In this document: positions 12,137 through 20,346 of the stretch, one piece after another
How the letters are laid out: every line of letters begins with the position of its first letter
Numbering within the stretch: the first letter of the stretch is position 1
From: Lantana camara
Taxonomy: Eukaryota; Streptophyta; Magnoliopsida; Lamiales; Verbenaceae
Assembly (NCBI GenBank): GCA_037501455.1
Contig: CM074864.1
Span: 23,492,001-23,556,000 of the forward strand
DNA length: 64,000 nucleotides
Direction of reading: 5' to 3'
Program-made: the position numbers and the translations under genes
The notes under the pieces: model-generated
Databases searched by the model: none
What the model was told of the DNA's origin: nothing
What the model saw: the letters and a program-made list of their open reading frames with translations, nothing else

Positions 12137-12145
12137 ATACTTCTA

Positions 12146-12522
12146 TTGCTTTCTTTTTCCTCGTGTTGCATTGAATGCAACTTCAAATGCGGATATACTT
12201 AAATGATGCTTCATATATATATATATATATTATATTAAACAAGATAGATAAATATGATTTCTTGAATTTTAGTTTTCTTTATTTATTTTTTTTTATTATT
12301 CTGACAACGTTAATTTATACTTAGAGAGCGTGATAATTTTCCTTTTCTCTCTTTTCATTTTAAATAGTTTTTTGTTAATCTTTTCTTCTCATATTTTATA
12401 ATTTATATTTATTATTTTTATTAATATAATATTCTCATACTTAGTATCATAATATAATAGTTTTATTAAAAATAATTATAGAAAATACATAAATATGAAG
12501 AATTAAATTTTAATAAATTTAG

Positions 12523-12584
<62 letters not shown>

Positions 12585-13115
12585 TTCAATAATTTCCTTA
12601 CGGGTCGAATGTGCCCAAGTTACTAGTTGTACTAATGTACTTATAAAGGGATTTTTTTTTTCACCCTCTAAATTAATTGTATTTTTGTTTGTTTTTTTGG
12701 GTCCAAACATTTCGCTTTTTTTTTTTATATTTAGTTATGCTTATTTAAATGTTCATCGGTTTTCGTCCTCTCATTCAACATGACATGAATTAGTGATTTT
12801 CTCAAATTTCCCTTCAATTTAGACTATAAGGAGAATTTAATGAGATCTTAAAAAGAGGGGTGAAAACTGATTTTTAAAATTTAGTGTATATATTTAAAAA
12901 AAAAATTGTCTTTAGTAGTTATTTCTCTCTTTTTACTCCTAAAAAATACGAAGATATACACATAGTTTTAATTTCAACCTGATTTAGCAAACTACTACAA
13001 TGAGAGGGATGAATTTCTATACTTATCTTATGACTTAAAAAAAAATTTAATAGAATAGTAAATTAATTAATAAGTGTAATATATTTATCTTATAATTAAC
13101 TAAGATTTGATCAAA
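12146..13115. other. AT-rich spacer with microsatellites
   Basis: No gene is seen. The stretch contains a short (AT)n run near 12207-12230 and a long trinucleotide repeat at 12522-12583. The poly-Ile minus-strand frame across that repeat is an artefact of the microsatellite. Confidence 0.6.
12522..12583. repeat. (ATA)n trinucleotide microsatellite
   Basis: About 20 consecutive aat/ata units. Confidence 0.95.
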
Positions 13116-13375
13116 TTGAATTTCGCTTAGAATCTTTTGAAGATATACATCCTCAACAAGGTATTTTAAATGAAAATTATGAAAACTCCCTGAAATTCAT
13201 GTGGCATGCGAGTGCAAAAGGACAAAAATTGGGAGAATTTAAAATTTGAATTTCGCTTAGAATCTTTTGAACATATACATCCTCAACAAGGTATTTTAAA
13301 TGAAAATTGAGAAAACACCCTGAAATTCATGTGGCATGCGAGTGCAAGAGGACAAAAATTGAGAGAATTTAAAAT
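13116..13375. repeat. 130 bp tandem duplication
   Basis: The unit beginning ttgaatttcgcttagaatc occurs at 13116 and again at 13246, with only a handful of differences such as tgaagata/tgaacata and attatg/attgag. It is a recent local duplication in non-coding DNA about 500 bases from the left side of the viral insert. Confidence 0.85.
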
Positions 13376-13867
13376 AAATAGAACTAAATTTAAGAAAGGA
13401 CAAAATGTTAGGACCAAAAATAAAATGGTAATAATTCAAATGCCCCAAAAAAATTCCTAACTATTATTGTATGAGTATTTAAAGAGAAAATAAAAGACAA
13501 CACTTACATATTAATATGCATTTTTTTTCCCCGAGGAGATTCATGTATGTATGTATAGAATTTGAGTCTCATTTTATGTAACCAAAAATTCGAGCCATTT
13601 TCAAAAATAACACTTTTCCTCAAAAAAAAGTTAATAAAATAATATTTCTTTTAAACAAATTAATAAAATGACACAAGTCGTTGATGCCAACCACGACTCC
13701 TAAAAAACCATTCAACCTTGGGTTTTTCCCTACTATTCATGAATAGTAACAGTACAACAACTTTTTGAAAATTATATTTTCAGCCCAAACCTTTTTATAA
13801 AAGAGCCTATAAATTTTCTAAAAATTTCAAATAAACCCCAAAAATTTAAAAACTTATATATTACACC
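13376..13867. other. Left flank of the viral insert; boundary not resolved
   Basis: No gene is seen. A perfect 14-base palindrome, ctattcatgaatag, lies near 13733-13746, and TATA-like tataaaag and tataaatt motifs lie near 13795-13815, upstream of the first small ORF. The junction between host and viral DNA probably lies in this interval, but no sequence feature fixes it. Confidence 0.4.
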
Positions 13868-14137
13868 ATGAATGGTAATTCCGATGGTGATTTTAGCAGG
13901 GAACTACTCCTTGCATGTAATTTTTGTAAATGTTTTGATGAAGATACCTCCAATAAACATTTTAGATATTTTGTAAAACGATTCTTAATTGATAAAATGA
14001 GAATGTTAGGAAAAGAACATATAAAAAAACATAAAATAAATCAAACAAACTGTGATGGAGACTGTGCAAAAACAAATAAAAAATTAAAATTTATAAATAA
14101 AATTATAATAGAACAAATCTATGAACAAAATAACTAA
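13868..14137 (+). CDS. Small ORF upstream of the viral primer site, 89 aa
   Basis: An ATG ORF with base composition like the viral genes. It has a Cys cluster (CNFCKC) near residue 18, a second pair (NCDGDC) near residue 61, and is otherwise Lys/Asn/Ile-rich. I do not recognise the family. It is followed closely by two more small ORFs and the primer-binding site, so on a circular genome it would lie between the transactivator and the primer site, the region that normally holds the RNA leader. It may be a leader ORF or a real gene. Confidence 0.45.
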   Translation: MNGNSDGDFSRELLLACNFCKCFDEDTSNKHFRYFVKRFLIDKMRMLGKEHIKKHKINQTNCDGDCAKTNKKLKFINKIIIEQIYEQNN

Positions 14138-14146
14138 ATTAATATA

Positions 14147-14290
14147 ATGAATAATATGAATCAAGAAACCTTTAGAGCTATGATTTTTAATATATTAGAT
14201 GCCTATATACAGTTATATCATATTCGACCTTTAACAATTGAAGAATTATCTTTTTGTTGTTATTTAGAATTTGTTTGGCACAATTTATAA
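14147..14290 (+). CDS. Small viral-region ORF, 47 aa
   Basis: Starts at an ATG 10 bases after the previous ORF stops. The product begins MNNMNQETFRAMIFNILDAY and has an aromatic, hydrophobic C-terminus (CCYLEFVWHNL). No family is recognised. It fits the tight head-to-tail packing of the segment. Confidence 0.35.
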   Translation: MNNMNQETFRAMIFNILDAYIQLYHIRPLTIEELSFCCYLEFVWHNL

Positions 14291-14298
14291 GTATAAAA

Positions 14299-14538
14299 AT
14301 GCCGAATAGATATTATAAAAGGATTCATGAATTAACAAGAAATATACAAATAAGTATAGATTTTCAACGAGGTAGAATTAATATAGAGAAAGAAAAATTA
14401 CAACTTATTAGTACTATTAATAAAGATAATTTATTTCATGTTGAATAATATCATATCATTAAACAAATAGAGTTTCATGAAGCAATGTTAGCTTCTGAAA
14501 TAAGAAGACTAAAATATATTGAAAAGGCAATAATCTAA
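14299..14538 (+). pseudogene. Small helical ORF with one in-frame stop, about 79 codons
   Basis: The frame starts MPNRYYKRIHELTRN, is rich in charged residues and reads like a helix or coiled coil. A TAA at 14446-14448 interrupts it, and the same frame continues as EFHEAMLASEIRRLKYIEKA to 14538. The continuing amphipathic pattern suggests one ORF broken by a point change. Function unknown. Confidence 0.35.
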
Positions 14539-14608
14539 TAATCCTGTTTAATATCATTCAATATCATGTTTAATATCACCCAAATACAAAATATATTCCG
14601 AGTCTACG

Positions 14609-14621
14609 TGGTATCAGAACC
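14609..14621 (+). other. Viral minus-strand primer site (tRNA-iMet)
   Basis: The sequence tggtatcagaacc matches the complement of the plant initiator tRNA-Met 3' end except for one A in place of G. In Caulimoviridae this site primes reverse transcription and by convention marks the genome origin. Here it lies between small ORFs rather than in a clean non-coding leader. Confidence 0.8.
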
Positions 14622-14648
14622 ATATAATCCAAATAAATAATAAACAAA

Positions 14649-14816
14649 ATGAAAATATTTGATAAAAGAAAGATAATCGAATCAATAAAATACTTCGATT
14701 CAATGTATAAATGGTATAAAACCCAATATACAAAATATCCTAATGAATATTATTATGATAGAATGAATAATCATAAAAAAGATAGAGATCACTATATAAA
14801 TCTTTTGACAGTATAA
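14649..14816 (+). CDS. Small viral ORF after the primer site, 55 aa
   Basis: Starts MKIFDKRKIIESIKYFDSMY and is basic and Tyr-rich. Its TAA stop at 14814-14816 is immediately followed by the ATG of the next ORF at 14817, a spacing typical of compact pararetroviral genomes. No family recognised. Confidence 0.4.
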   Translation: MKIFDKRKIIESIKYFDSMYKWYKTQYTKYPNEYYYDRMNNHKKDRDHYINLLTV

Positions 14817-14954
14817 ATGGTAAGATTATTAAAACCTAATCAAGTAACCCATTTAAACAAATGGATAGATAATATAAATAATATATTAAGATTAAGAGCA
14901 ATACTAGAAGAATATAAAAGAGAAAATAAAAGTAATAAAGAAAACAAAGAATAA
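14817..14954 (+). CDS. Small viral ORF, 45 aa, helical
   Basis: Starts MVRLLKPNQVTHLNKWIDNI and continues with a Leu/Arg/Glu/Lys helix. It starts on the base after the previous stop codon. No family recognised. Confidence 0.4.
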   Translation: MVRLLKPNQVTHLNKWIDNINNILRLRAILEEYKRENKSNKENKE

Positions 14955-15024
14955 AAAATAAAATAAAATTGTGTAGACGAAAAATAAAAGAACAAAAAGA
15001 AGATGCCTCAAAAAATTGGCAAAA

Positions 15025-15195
15025 ATGGAAAAAATTATAAAACCAATAATAGAAAGTTATATTATAGGAATATTAATACATACAACTTTAATATATTTAA
15101 ATTTTTGCTCAGAAAAATGGAATTTAAATGAAACATATACAAAAGGAGGATATGAATCCTATGATGATACAGATTGGCAACTCGCTTCACCATAA
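15025..15195 (+). CDS. Small ORF with a hydrophobic segment, 56 aa
   Basis: Starts MEKIIKPIIESYIIGILI. An uncharged stretch of about 18 residues (SYIIGILIHTTLIYLNFC) could span a membrane, followed by an acidic C-terminal tail with YDDTDW. Its TAA at 15193-15195 shares a base with the ATG of the next ORF (15195). Family unknown; a membrane role is inference from hydrophobicity alone. Confidence 0.45.
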   Translation: MEKIIKPIIESYIIGILIHTTLIYLNFCSEKWNLNETYTKGGYESYDDTDWQLASP

Positions 15196-15590
15196 TGAAT
15201 CATATTGAATCAGTTGCGAATGCTATAAATACATTATTAGAAGAATTAGTAAAACTAAAATCTGAAATAAAAAATATAAATACAGAAATCCAAGTTATTA
15301 GAATTGAAATAAAATAATTAAATAATCTTATTCAAGATAATATTAAAAAGACAAAATTGGATAAGAAAAAAGAAATAGAAAGAACAGTAAAAACACCTAC
15401 AAAGATTGTTACTATACCAACAGACAAGAAATATGAACCTGGATCATTTGATGAATATATGTATACAATATACCTCCCTAGATTATTAAAAGAACAAGAT
15501 GATAGAGAAAATAAAATAAAGGAAGAATCAAAATTAAAGGAAATTATAGAAGAAGCTAAACTAGAAGAAAATTTTGAAAACAATGAATGA
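15195..15590 (+). pseudogene. Virion-associated-protein-like coiled-coil ORF, one stop
   Basis: The frame opens with a heptad-like helix (ANAINTLLEELVKLKSEIKN, then IEIK), is interrupted by TAA at 15315-15317, and continues in the same frame to 15590, about 131 codons. The second part has PTKIVTIPTDKKYEPGSFDE and a charged helical tail. Position just before the coat protein, an N-terminal coiled coil and a size near 15 kDa match the caulimovirid virion-associated protein, which tetramerises and binds virions. The identification rests on position and coiled coil, not on a diagnostic motif. Confidence 0.55.
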
Positions 15591-16911
15591 GGTAAATGAT
15601 CTAATAGAAGAATTTGAAAAAATAAATCTAGATGATATAGTTGAATATGAAGTTAGAATGAATACAACCGGAGGACCTTTAGGAGTAACTAATGAAACTC
15701 CAGAATCCTCTATGGGTTCTAACGATAATTCCCCTAAAACATATTATAAACCTAAGAGAAATAAAGAACAGAGTAAGAAGAATATATCTTATAATCCAAA
15801 ATATCAACCCACTGAACAATATAGTGAACCTATAAATCTCCAAGGAAGTAAATTAAATCTAGATTATCAAGTTGATAATAGAAAAGCTATAGTAAAGTGG
15901 CAAAACGATATGATAGCCTTCTTATTAACCCAAGACGATATATATTGGGGAGCTAGTAAAAAGAGCGAATATATTATAACTATGTTTGATGGAATAGTTC
16001 TTAAATGGTGGGAAGGAGTATCTCCTGATATACAAGGAATAATGAAAGTTGGAATGGAAACTGGATTTGATATAGATGTAAGAACAGGAGTACAAAGTAT
16101 AGTTGCAAATGTATCTGATGAATTTTTAGGTGAATCATGGATAACTAATAAAGAATTAGAGACAGAAAGAGAAAAAGATGAAGCAAGAAGTAATCTAATA
16201 AACCTAAGTATATTCTCAATGTGTAATATAAAGAATTATGTATGTGAATTTAGAGATTATTATTATACCCAATATTATAGTACAGAATCTCAAGAAATAA
16301 TGCTAAATATGTTTTACACTAAACTACCTTACCCCTGGAATAATCACATGAATAAAGAATGGAGAGAAAAGGAAGATATGTATCCTCAAAATCTTGGAGG
16401 AAGAATAAAAGTTTTAACATCAGAACTTAAAAGAATATGTGGTGAACAACAATTATATAAAAAATCTAAAAGAATAACTAAACTTTGTTGTGATACAATA
16501 GAATTACCTACACAATGGGGAAGTAATAGAAAGACATACCCTAAAAGGAATAAAAGAAAATTTTATAAGAAAAAATATAAAAAATATAAAAATTTTCAAA
16601 GAAAAAATATAAAACCTAGAAGAAAGTTTTTCAAAAGAAATAGATATGAAAATAAATCTAATAAGGAAAGAAATAAAAAATTAACTAAATGTCAATGCTG
16701 GAATTATGGAGAAGAAGATCATAAATCACCTGAATGTCCAAAACCTAAAGCGAAACATATTAAAAATATAAAAATCGAATTTTTAGAGATAAGAGATGAA
16801 CTTGAAGAAATCTCTGATATAGAAAACTATTTTGGAAAAGAAATATATATGGAAGAATCCGATATATCAGAAAATGAAATATCTTCAGAATTAGATACTC
16901 AATCAGAATGA
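15583..16911 (+). CDS. Caulimovirid coat protein, open reading frame intact
   Basis: About 442 residues from the ATG at 15583; an upstream in-frame TTG at 15574 is not a credible start. The ORF overlaps the preceding ORF by 8 bases. The protein has an acidic N-terminus, a central capsid-like region (including DDIYWGASKKSEYI and KWWEGVSPDIQG), a Lys/Arg-rich stretch near 16520-16680, a zinc-knuckle position at 16690-16736, and a strongly acidic C-terminus. These are in the order usual for caulimovirid coat proteins, which package the DNA genome. The knuckle reads CWNYGEEDHKSPEC: the second Cys of the CX2CX4HX4C pattern is Tyr, although another Cys lies two residues before the first. That may impair zinc binding. 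The TGA stop overlaps the next ATG. Confidence 0.85.
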   Translation: MNEVNDLIEEFEKINLDDIVEYEVRMNTTGGPLGVTNETPESSMGSNDNSPKTYYKPKRNKEQSKKNISYNPKYQPTEQYSEPINLQGSKLNLDYQVDNRKAIVKWQNDMIAFLLTQDDIYWGASKKSEYIITMFDGIVLKWWEGVSPDIQGIMKVGMETGFDIDVRTGVQSIVANVSDEFLGESWITNKELETEREKDEARSNLINLSIFSMCNIKNYVCEFRDYYYTQYYSTESQEIMLNMFYTKLPYPWNNHMNKEWREKEDMYPQNLGGRIKVLTSELKRICGEQQLYKKSKRITKLCCDTIELPTQWGSNRKTYPKRNKRKFYKKKYKKYKNFQRKNIKPRRKFFKRNRYENKSNKERNKKLTKCQCWNYGEEDHKSPECPKPKAKHIKNIKIEFLEIRDELEEISDIENYFGKEIYMEESDISENEISSELDTQSE

Positions 16912-18203
16912 GTTCTGAAATAACAGAATTATCTGATGAAGAAATAGAGATTTATGAAGGACCAGAAGGATATGCAGAACGCATTACCTTCAATAAAGAA
17001 ACTTTAGATAAGATACAGAAATTAAAATTAAATGCTACAAATCCCAGTCAAAGTATATTTAAAGGGATATCAAGTCTTATAAAAAGAAAGAAAATAAATA
17101 TATATGACTACCATGAAGTAGAAAAATCTATAAACATTGAACATACTTCAGGGCAAGTTAAGATTAACTTGTTAACAAGAAATACAATAAATCAAGCTTT
17201 GAACAAAATAAAAGATAAAAAGGAAAAAGGTAAAATACAATATATATATTTAGGAAGAGTTCAATTCCTAGTAAAATCATTGTTTAGAGAAGGAATAGAT
17301 AGTCCTATAGTACTTTCTCTTCATGATCAAAGATTTACAGATCCAAAGAGAAGTCATCTAGGAACAATAGAAGGAAATCTGTGTTATAAACAAATATTAT
17401 TTGATTTATATCCTAAATATAGTGTGAATATAAATGATCATAATATAGACGAAGCTTTAAGTTTACATTACAAATTCATAAAAGATATAGGATTAAAAGA
17501 TAAAAGTAAAGCTTTCTCGATTTACTATAGAGCATTATATGGTCTATGCAATAGTAATTATGGGAAAATTTATCAAGATAAACCACATTTAGAAATAGAT
17601 GAAGAATGTAGAGAAATAACATCAGCTAAATTACCTATTCTTGAAGACCCTAAGGAAATAACAAATTATGAATTAGAAATCATAAATAAACCTTTAATAG
17701 AAGAAGGATCTTCTAGTAAAATTCCTGAAATAGAATTTGGAAGGAATAGTATAGCTAGGAGAAATCAAAAAATGAATATAACCAGAACCTTGAGTATAAA
17801 TAAAAATTCAGTAAATAAAACAATGATCATTTTAGGAGAATACTTTAATGGTCAAGAGTATATTAAAGAACCAAAAATATTAATAGATACAGGAGCAAGT
17901 GCAAATCACTTTGCTAAGATAAAAAATAAAGGGTTAATGATAGAAACCTTAAATGAGAGTTTCTATTATGAAAACTTTGAAGGAACGATAGTTGCATGTA
18001 ACCAACAAATATCTATCCCAATAAATATTGATAAATCTAGAATAATTGTTAAATGTTATCTAGATGAAAATATGACGGGAAGTTCCTATGATATAATTTT
18101 AGGAAATGCTTTTTTAGATAGTTGTAATTACTATAAAATAGAAAAAGATGGAGTAACACTCTGCATAGAAGACAAAGTCATATATTGTCCAAGAATAAAA
18201 TGA
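16908..18203 (+). CDS. 30K-type movement protein fused to a retropepsin-like domain
   Basis: A 431-residue frame starting at an ATG inside the ATGA that ends the coat ORF. Residues about 80-220 carry the conserved caulimovirid movement-protein core: YLGRVQFLVKSLFREGIDSP, a DQRFTDPKRSHLGTIEGNL block and LYPKYSVNI, with YRALYGLCNSNYG further on. Such proteins form tubules at plasmodesmata. Residues about 300-425 form a separate domain with ILIDTGASANHF and YDIILGNAFLDSCNYY, the DTG and ILG signatures of a pepsin-like retroviral protease. No stop or frameshift is visible. A protease domain attached to a movement protein, with another protease starting at the next ORF, is unusual. Cleavage products cannot be predicted from sequence alone. 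Confidence 0.82.
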   Translation: MSSEITELSDEEIEIYEGPEGYAERITFNKETLDKIQKLKLNATNPSQSIFKGISSLIKRKKINIYDYHEVEKSINIEHTSGQVKINLLTRNTINQALNKIKDKKEKGKIQYIYLGRVQFLVKSLFREGIDSPIVLSLHDQRFTDPKRSHLGTIEGNLCYKQILFDLYPKYSVNINDHNIDEALSLHYKFIKDIGLKDKSKAFSIYYRALYGLCNSNYGKIYQDKPHLEIDEECREITSAKLPILEDPKEITNYELEIINKPLIEEGSSSKIPEIEFGRNSIARRNQKMNITRTLSINKNSVNKTMIILGEYFNGQEYIKEPKILIDTGASANHFAKIKNKGLMIETLNESFYYENFEGTIVACNQQISIPINIDKSRIIVKCYLDENMTGSSYDIILGNAFLDSCNYYKIEKDGVTLCIEDKVIYCPRIK

Positions 18204-20081
18204 AAGGATATAACTTTACAGTTAGTGTTTTCATTCAGGTAGGAATAAGAGAAACTCCTGAAAATGAAATAATAACTTGTGCTTTAATAGATACTGGATC
18301 TGAAATAACTATTTTCAAAACCTTCTTGATTAATAAATGGAAAGAAGATGGAAAAATCAGGATAAAAGGTGTGACTGGAAAATCACAGGATATACACAGA
18401 TCAGCAATAGATGTTGATATTGTCCTAGGAAGTAAAATAATAATGGTTCCTAGGATATATGAATATAATGAACTAGAAGTTGATATAATATTAGGCAATG
18501 ATTTCCTACAACAATTTCAATATTATATGCAAGATGCATATTCTATTGTACTTAAAACAAAGTGTGGTCATTTGTTAAAATTACCACGATTAAACCATCC
18601 TTTCAGAGTTCAGCCAGCTAAGCGTGGTGGACACTCTATATATGAAAAAATACAAATACCAATAAATAAAATAGTTATAAAAAGAATAAACTTAGAAACG
18701 GTTACTAGTAAGATAAAAGAAAATTATAGTGACCATCCATTAGCTTTTTGGAAAAAGGATTACCCAGAAGCTAGAATATAATTAACAGATAATATAATAA
18801 TTAAAGAAAGACCTATGAGATATACCTTAAGTGAAGAAGATGAATTTAAAAAACAAATTAAAGAACTTATGGATAAAGGATTAATTAGGAAAAGTTTTAG
18901 CCCCTTTTCTAGTCTAGCATTCATAGTAATGAAAGAAGCTGAAAAGAAAAGAAATAAAACAAGAATGGTAATAAATTTCAAAAGATTAAACCATTTTACT
19001 AAGGGTGATAGTTATCAATTACCCAATAAAGAAGTATTAATAGACTTAGTAAAGAATAAATCCTATTACTCAAAATTTGATTGTACATCTGGTTTTTGAC
19101 AAATAAAAATGGAAGATGACAGTATCCAATATACAGCCTTTAGTACCCCTCAAGGACATTATGAATGGTTAGTAATGCCATTTGGATTAAAAAATGCACC
19201 ATCAATATATCAAAGAAAGATGGATGATATATTTAGTAAATATAGAAAATTCATGGTTGTTTATATAGATGACATTCTTATTTGTTCAAACAATATAGAT
19301 GAACATAGAAAACATCTTTTACTCTTTGCTAAATTATGTAAAGATAATGGTATAGCCCTGTCTGAAAGAAAAGCAGTTATAGAAACTAAAGAGATTGAGT
19401 TTTTAGGATTAAAACTGAGTGCTGCAGGTATAAAATTGCTACCTCATATATCTAGAAAATAGTTGAGTTTCCTGATAAATTAGAAAATAGAAAACAAATA
19501 GAAATTTTTTTAGGATGTCTTCATTATGTTGAAGGTTTCATACCTGAGTTAGCTAAGAAAAGACATGAAATACAAAAGTTATTAAGGAAAAATAATACAA
19601 AAGGTTGGGCTCCAAGACATACAGAAATTGTCATAAAGTTAAAGGAAGAATGTAAAACTCTTCCAGAATTAAGGCTTCCTGATAAAAATGATAACTTAAT
19701 TCTCCAGACTGATGCGTCTGATTTATATTGGGCTGCAATCTTGAAAACAGATCTTAATGAGATTTGCAGATATACAAGTGGTACTTTTAAATCAGCAGAA
19801 ATAAATTATACTACCCATGAAAAGGAGTTATTAGGAGTAATAAATGGGATTAAAAAGTTTTCACTTTTCCTACTCCAAAAACCTTTCATTGTTCATGTGG
19901 ATAACACTCAAGTTCCAAGTCTTGCAAAAAATAAATTACCCAGTGAACCAAATTATAGAAGGTTACATAGATGGCAAGTTTTCCTCTCTCTCTCTATAAT
20001 TTCAAAATCATTCCCATAAAAGGAACTGATAATTTTTTAGCAGACTTTTTATCCAGAAATATAGATTTTGGTTCAGAATGA
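18200..20081 (+). pseudogene. Caulimovirid PR-RT-RNase H polyprotein, decayed
   Basis: The frame starts at an ATG overlapping the movement-protein stop (ATGA at 18200-18203). An aspartic protease comes first (CALIDTGSEITIF, DIILGNDFLQQFQYY). Next is reverse transcriptase, with the finger and palm motifs including KTRMVINFKRLN, SKFDCTSGF, VMPFGLKNAPSIYQ and catalytic YIDD at 19262-19273. RNase H follows (LQTDASDLYWAA, THEKELLGVI, VHVDN). Breaks are TAA at 18779-18781, TGA at 19097-19099, a frameshift near 19455, and another in a ct-repeat near 19982-19996 before the final TGA at 20079-20081. Protease, RT and RNase H motifs are otherwise well kept. The copy cannot make a full polyprotein as it stands. 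Confidence 0.88.
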
Positions 20082-20311
20082 AGACCAATATATGGGTTTA
20101 CATATATCTAGTCCATCTCAAACGGTAGATGGTAAAGACGAAATCAAATCCGTTAATGGGTGGTGATTTCCCAAAAATCACTTATAAAATTTTAAAAGAC
20201 CAATATATGGGTTTGCATATATCTAGTCCATCTCAAACGGTAGATGGTAAAGACAAGATCAAATCCGTTGATGGGTGGTGATTTCCCAAAAATCACTTAT
20301 AGAAAATCTTG
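20082..20311 (+). repeat. 115 bp tandem duplication between RNase H and transactivator ORFs
   Basis: The unit beginning agaccaatatatgggttt occurs at 20082 and 20197, differing at only a few positions. Each contains the inner sequence tctcaaacggtagatgg and ends with atttcccaaaaatcactta. It lies where some caulimovirids place a subgenomic promoter for the transactivator mRNA, but I see no clear TATA box. Confidence 0.85.
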
Positions 20312-20346
20312 AAAAGAAATATAATAAATCTTTCTCTCTTTTACAG

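Noticed and set aside
12519..12710. Minus-strand ORF with a long poly-isoleucine tail
   Set aside because: The tail is the translation of the trinucleotide microsatellite at 12522-12583; the rest has no motif.
14609..14621. Possible tRNA-Met gene fragments at tggtatcagagc-like sites across the window
   Set aside because: Each is only the 12-13 base primer-binding motif next to an LTR or in the viral leader; no cloverleaf can be formed around it.
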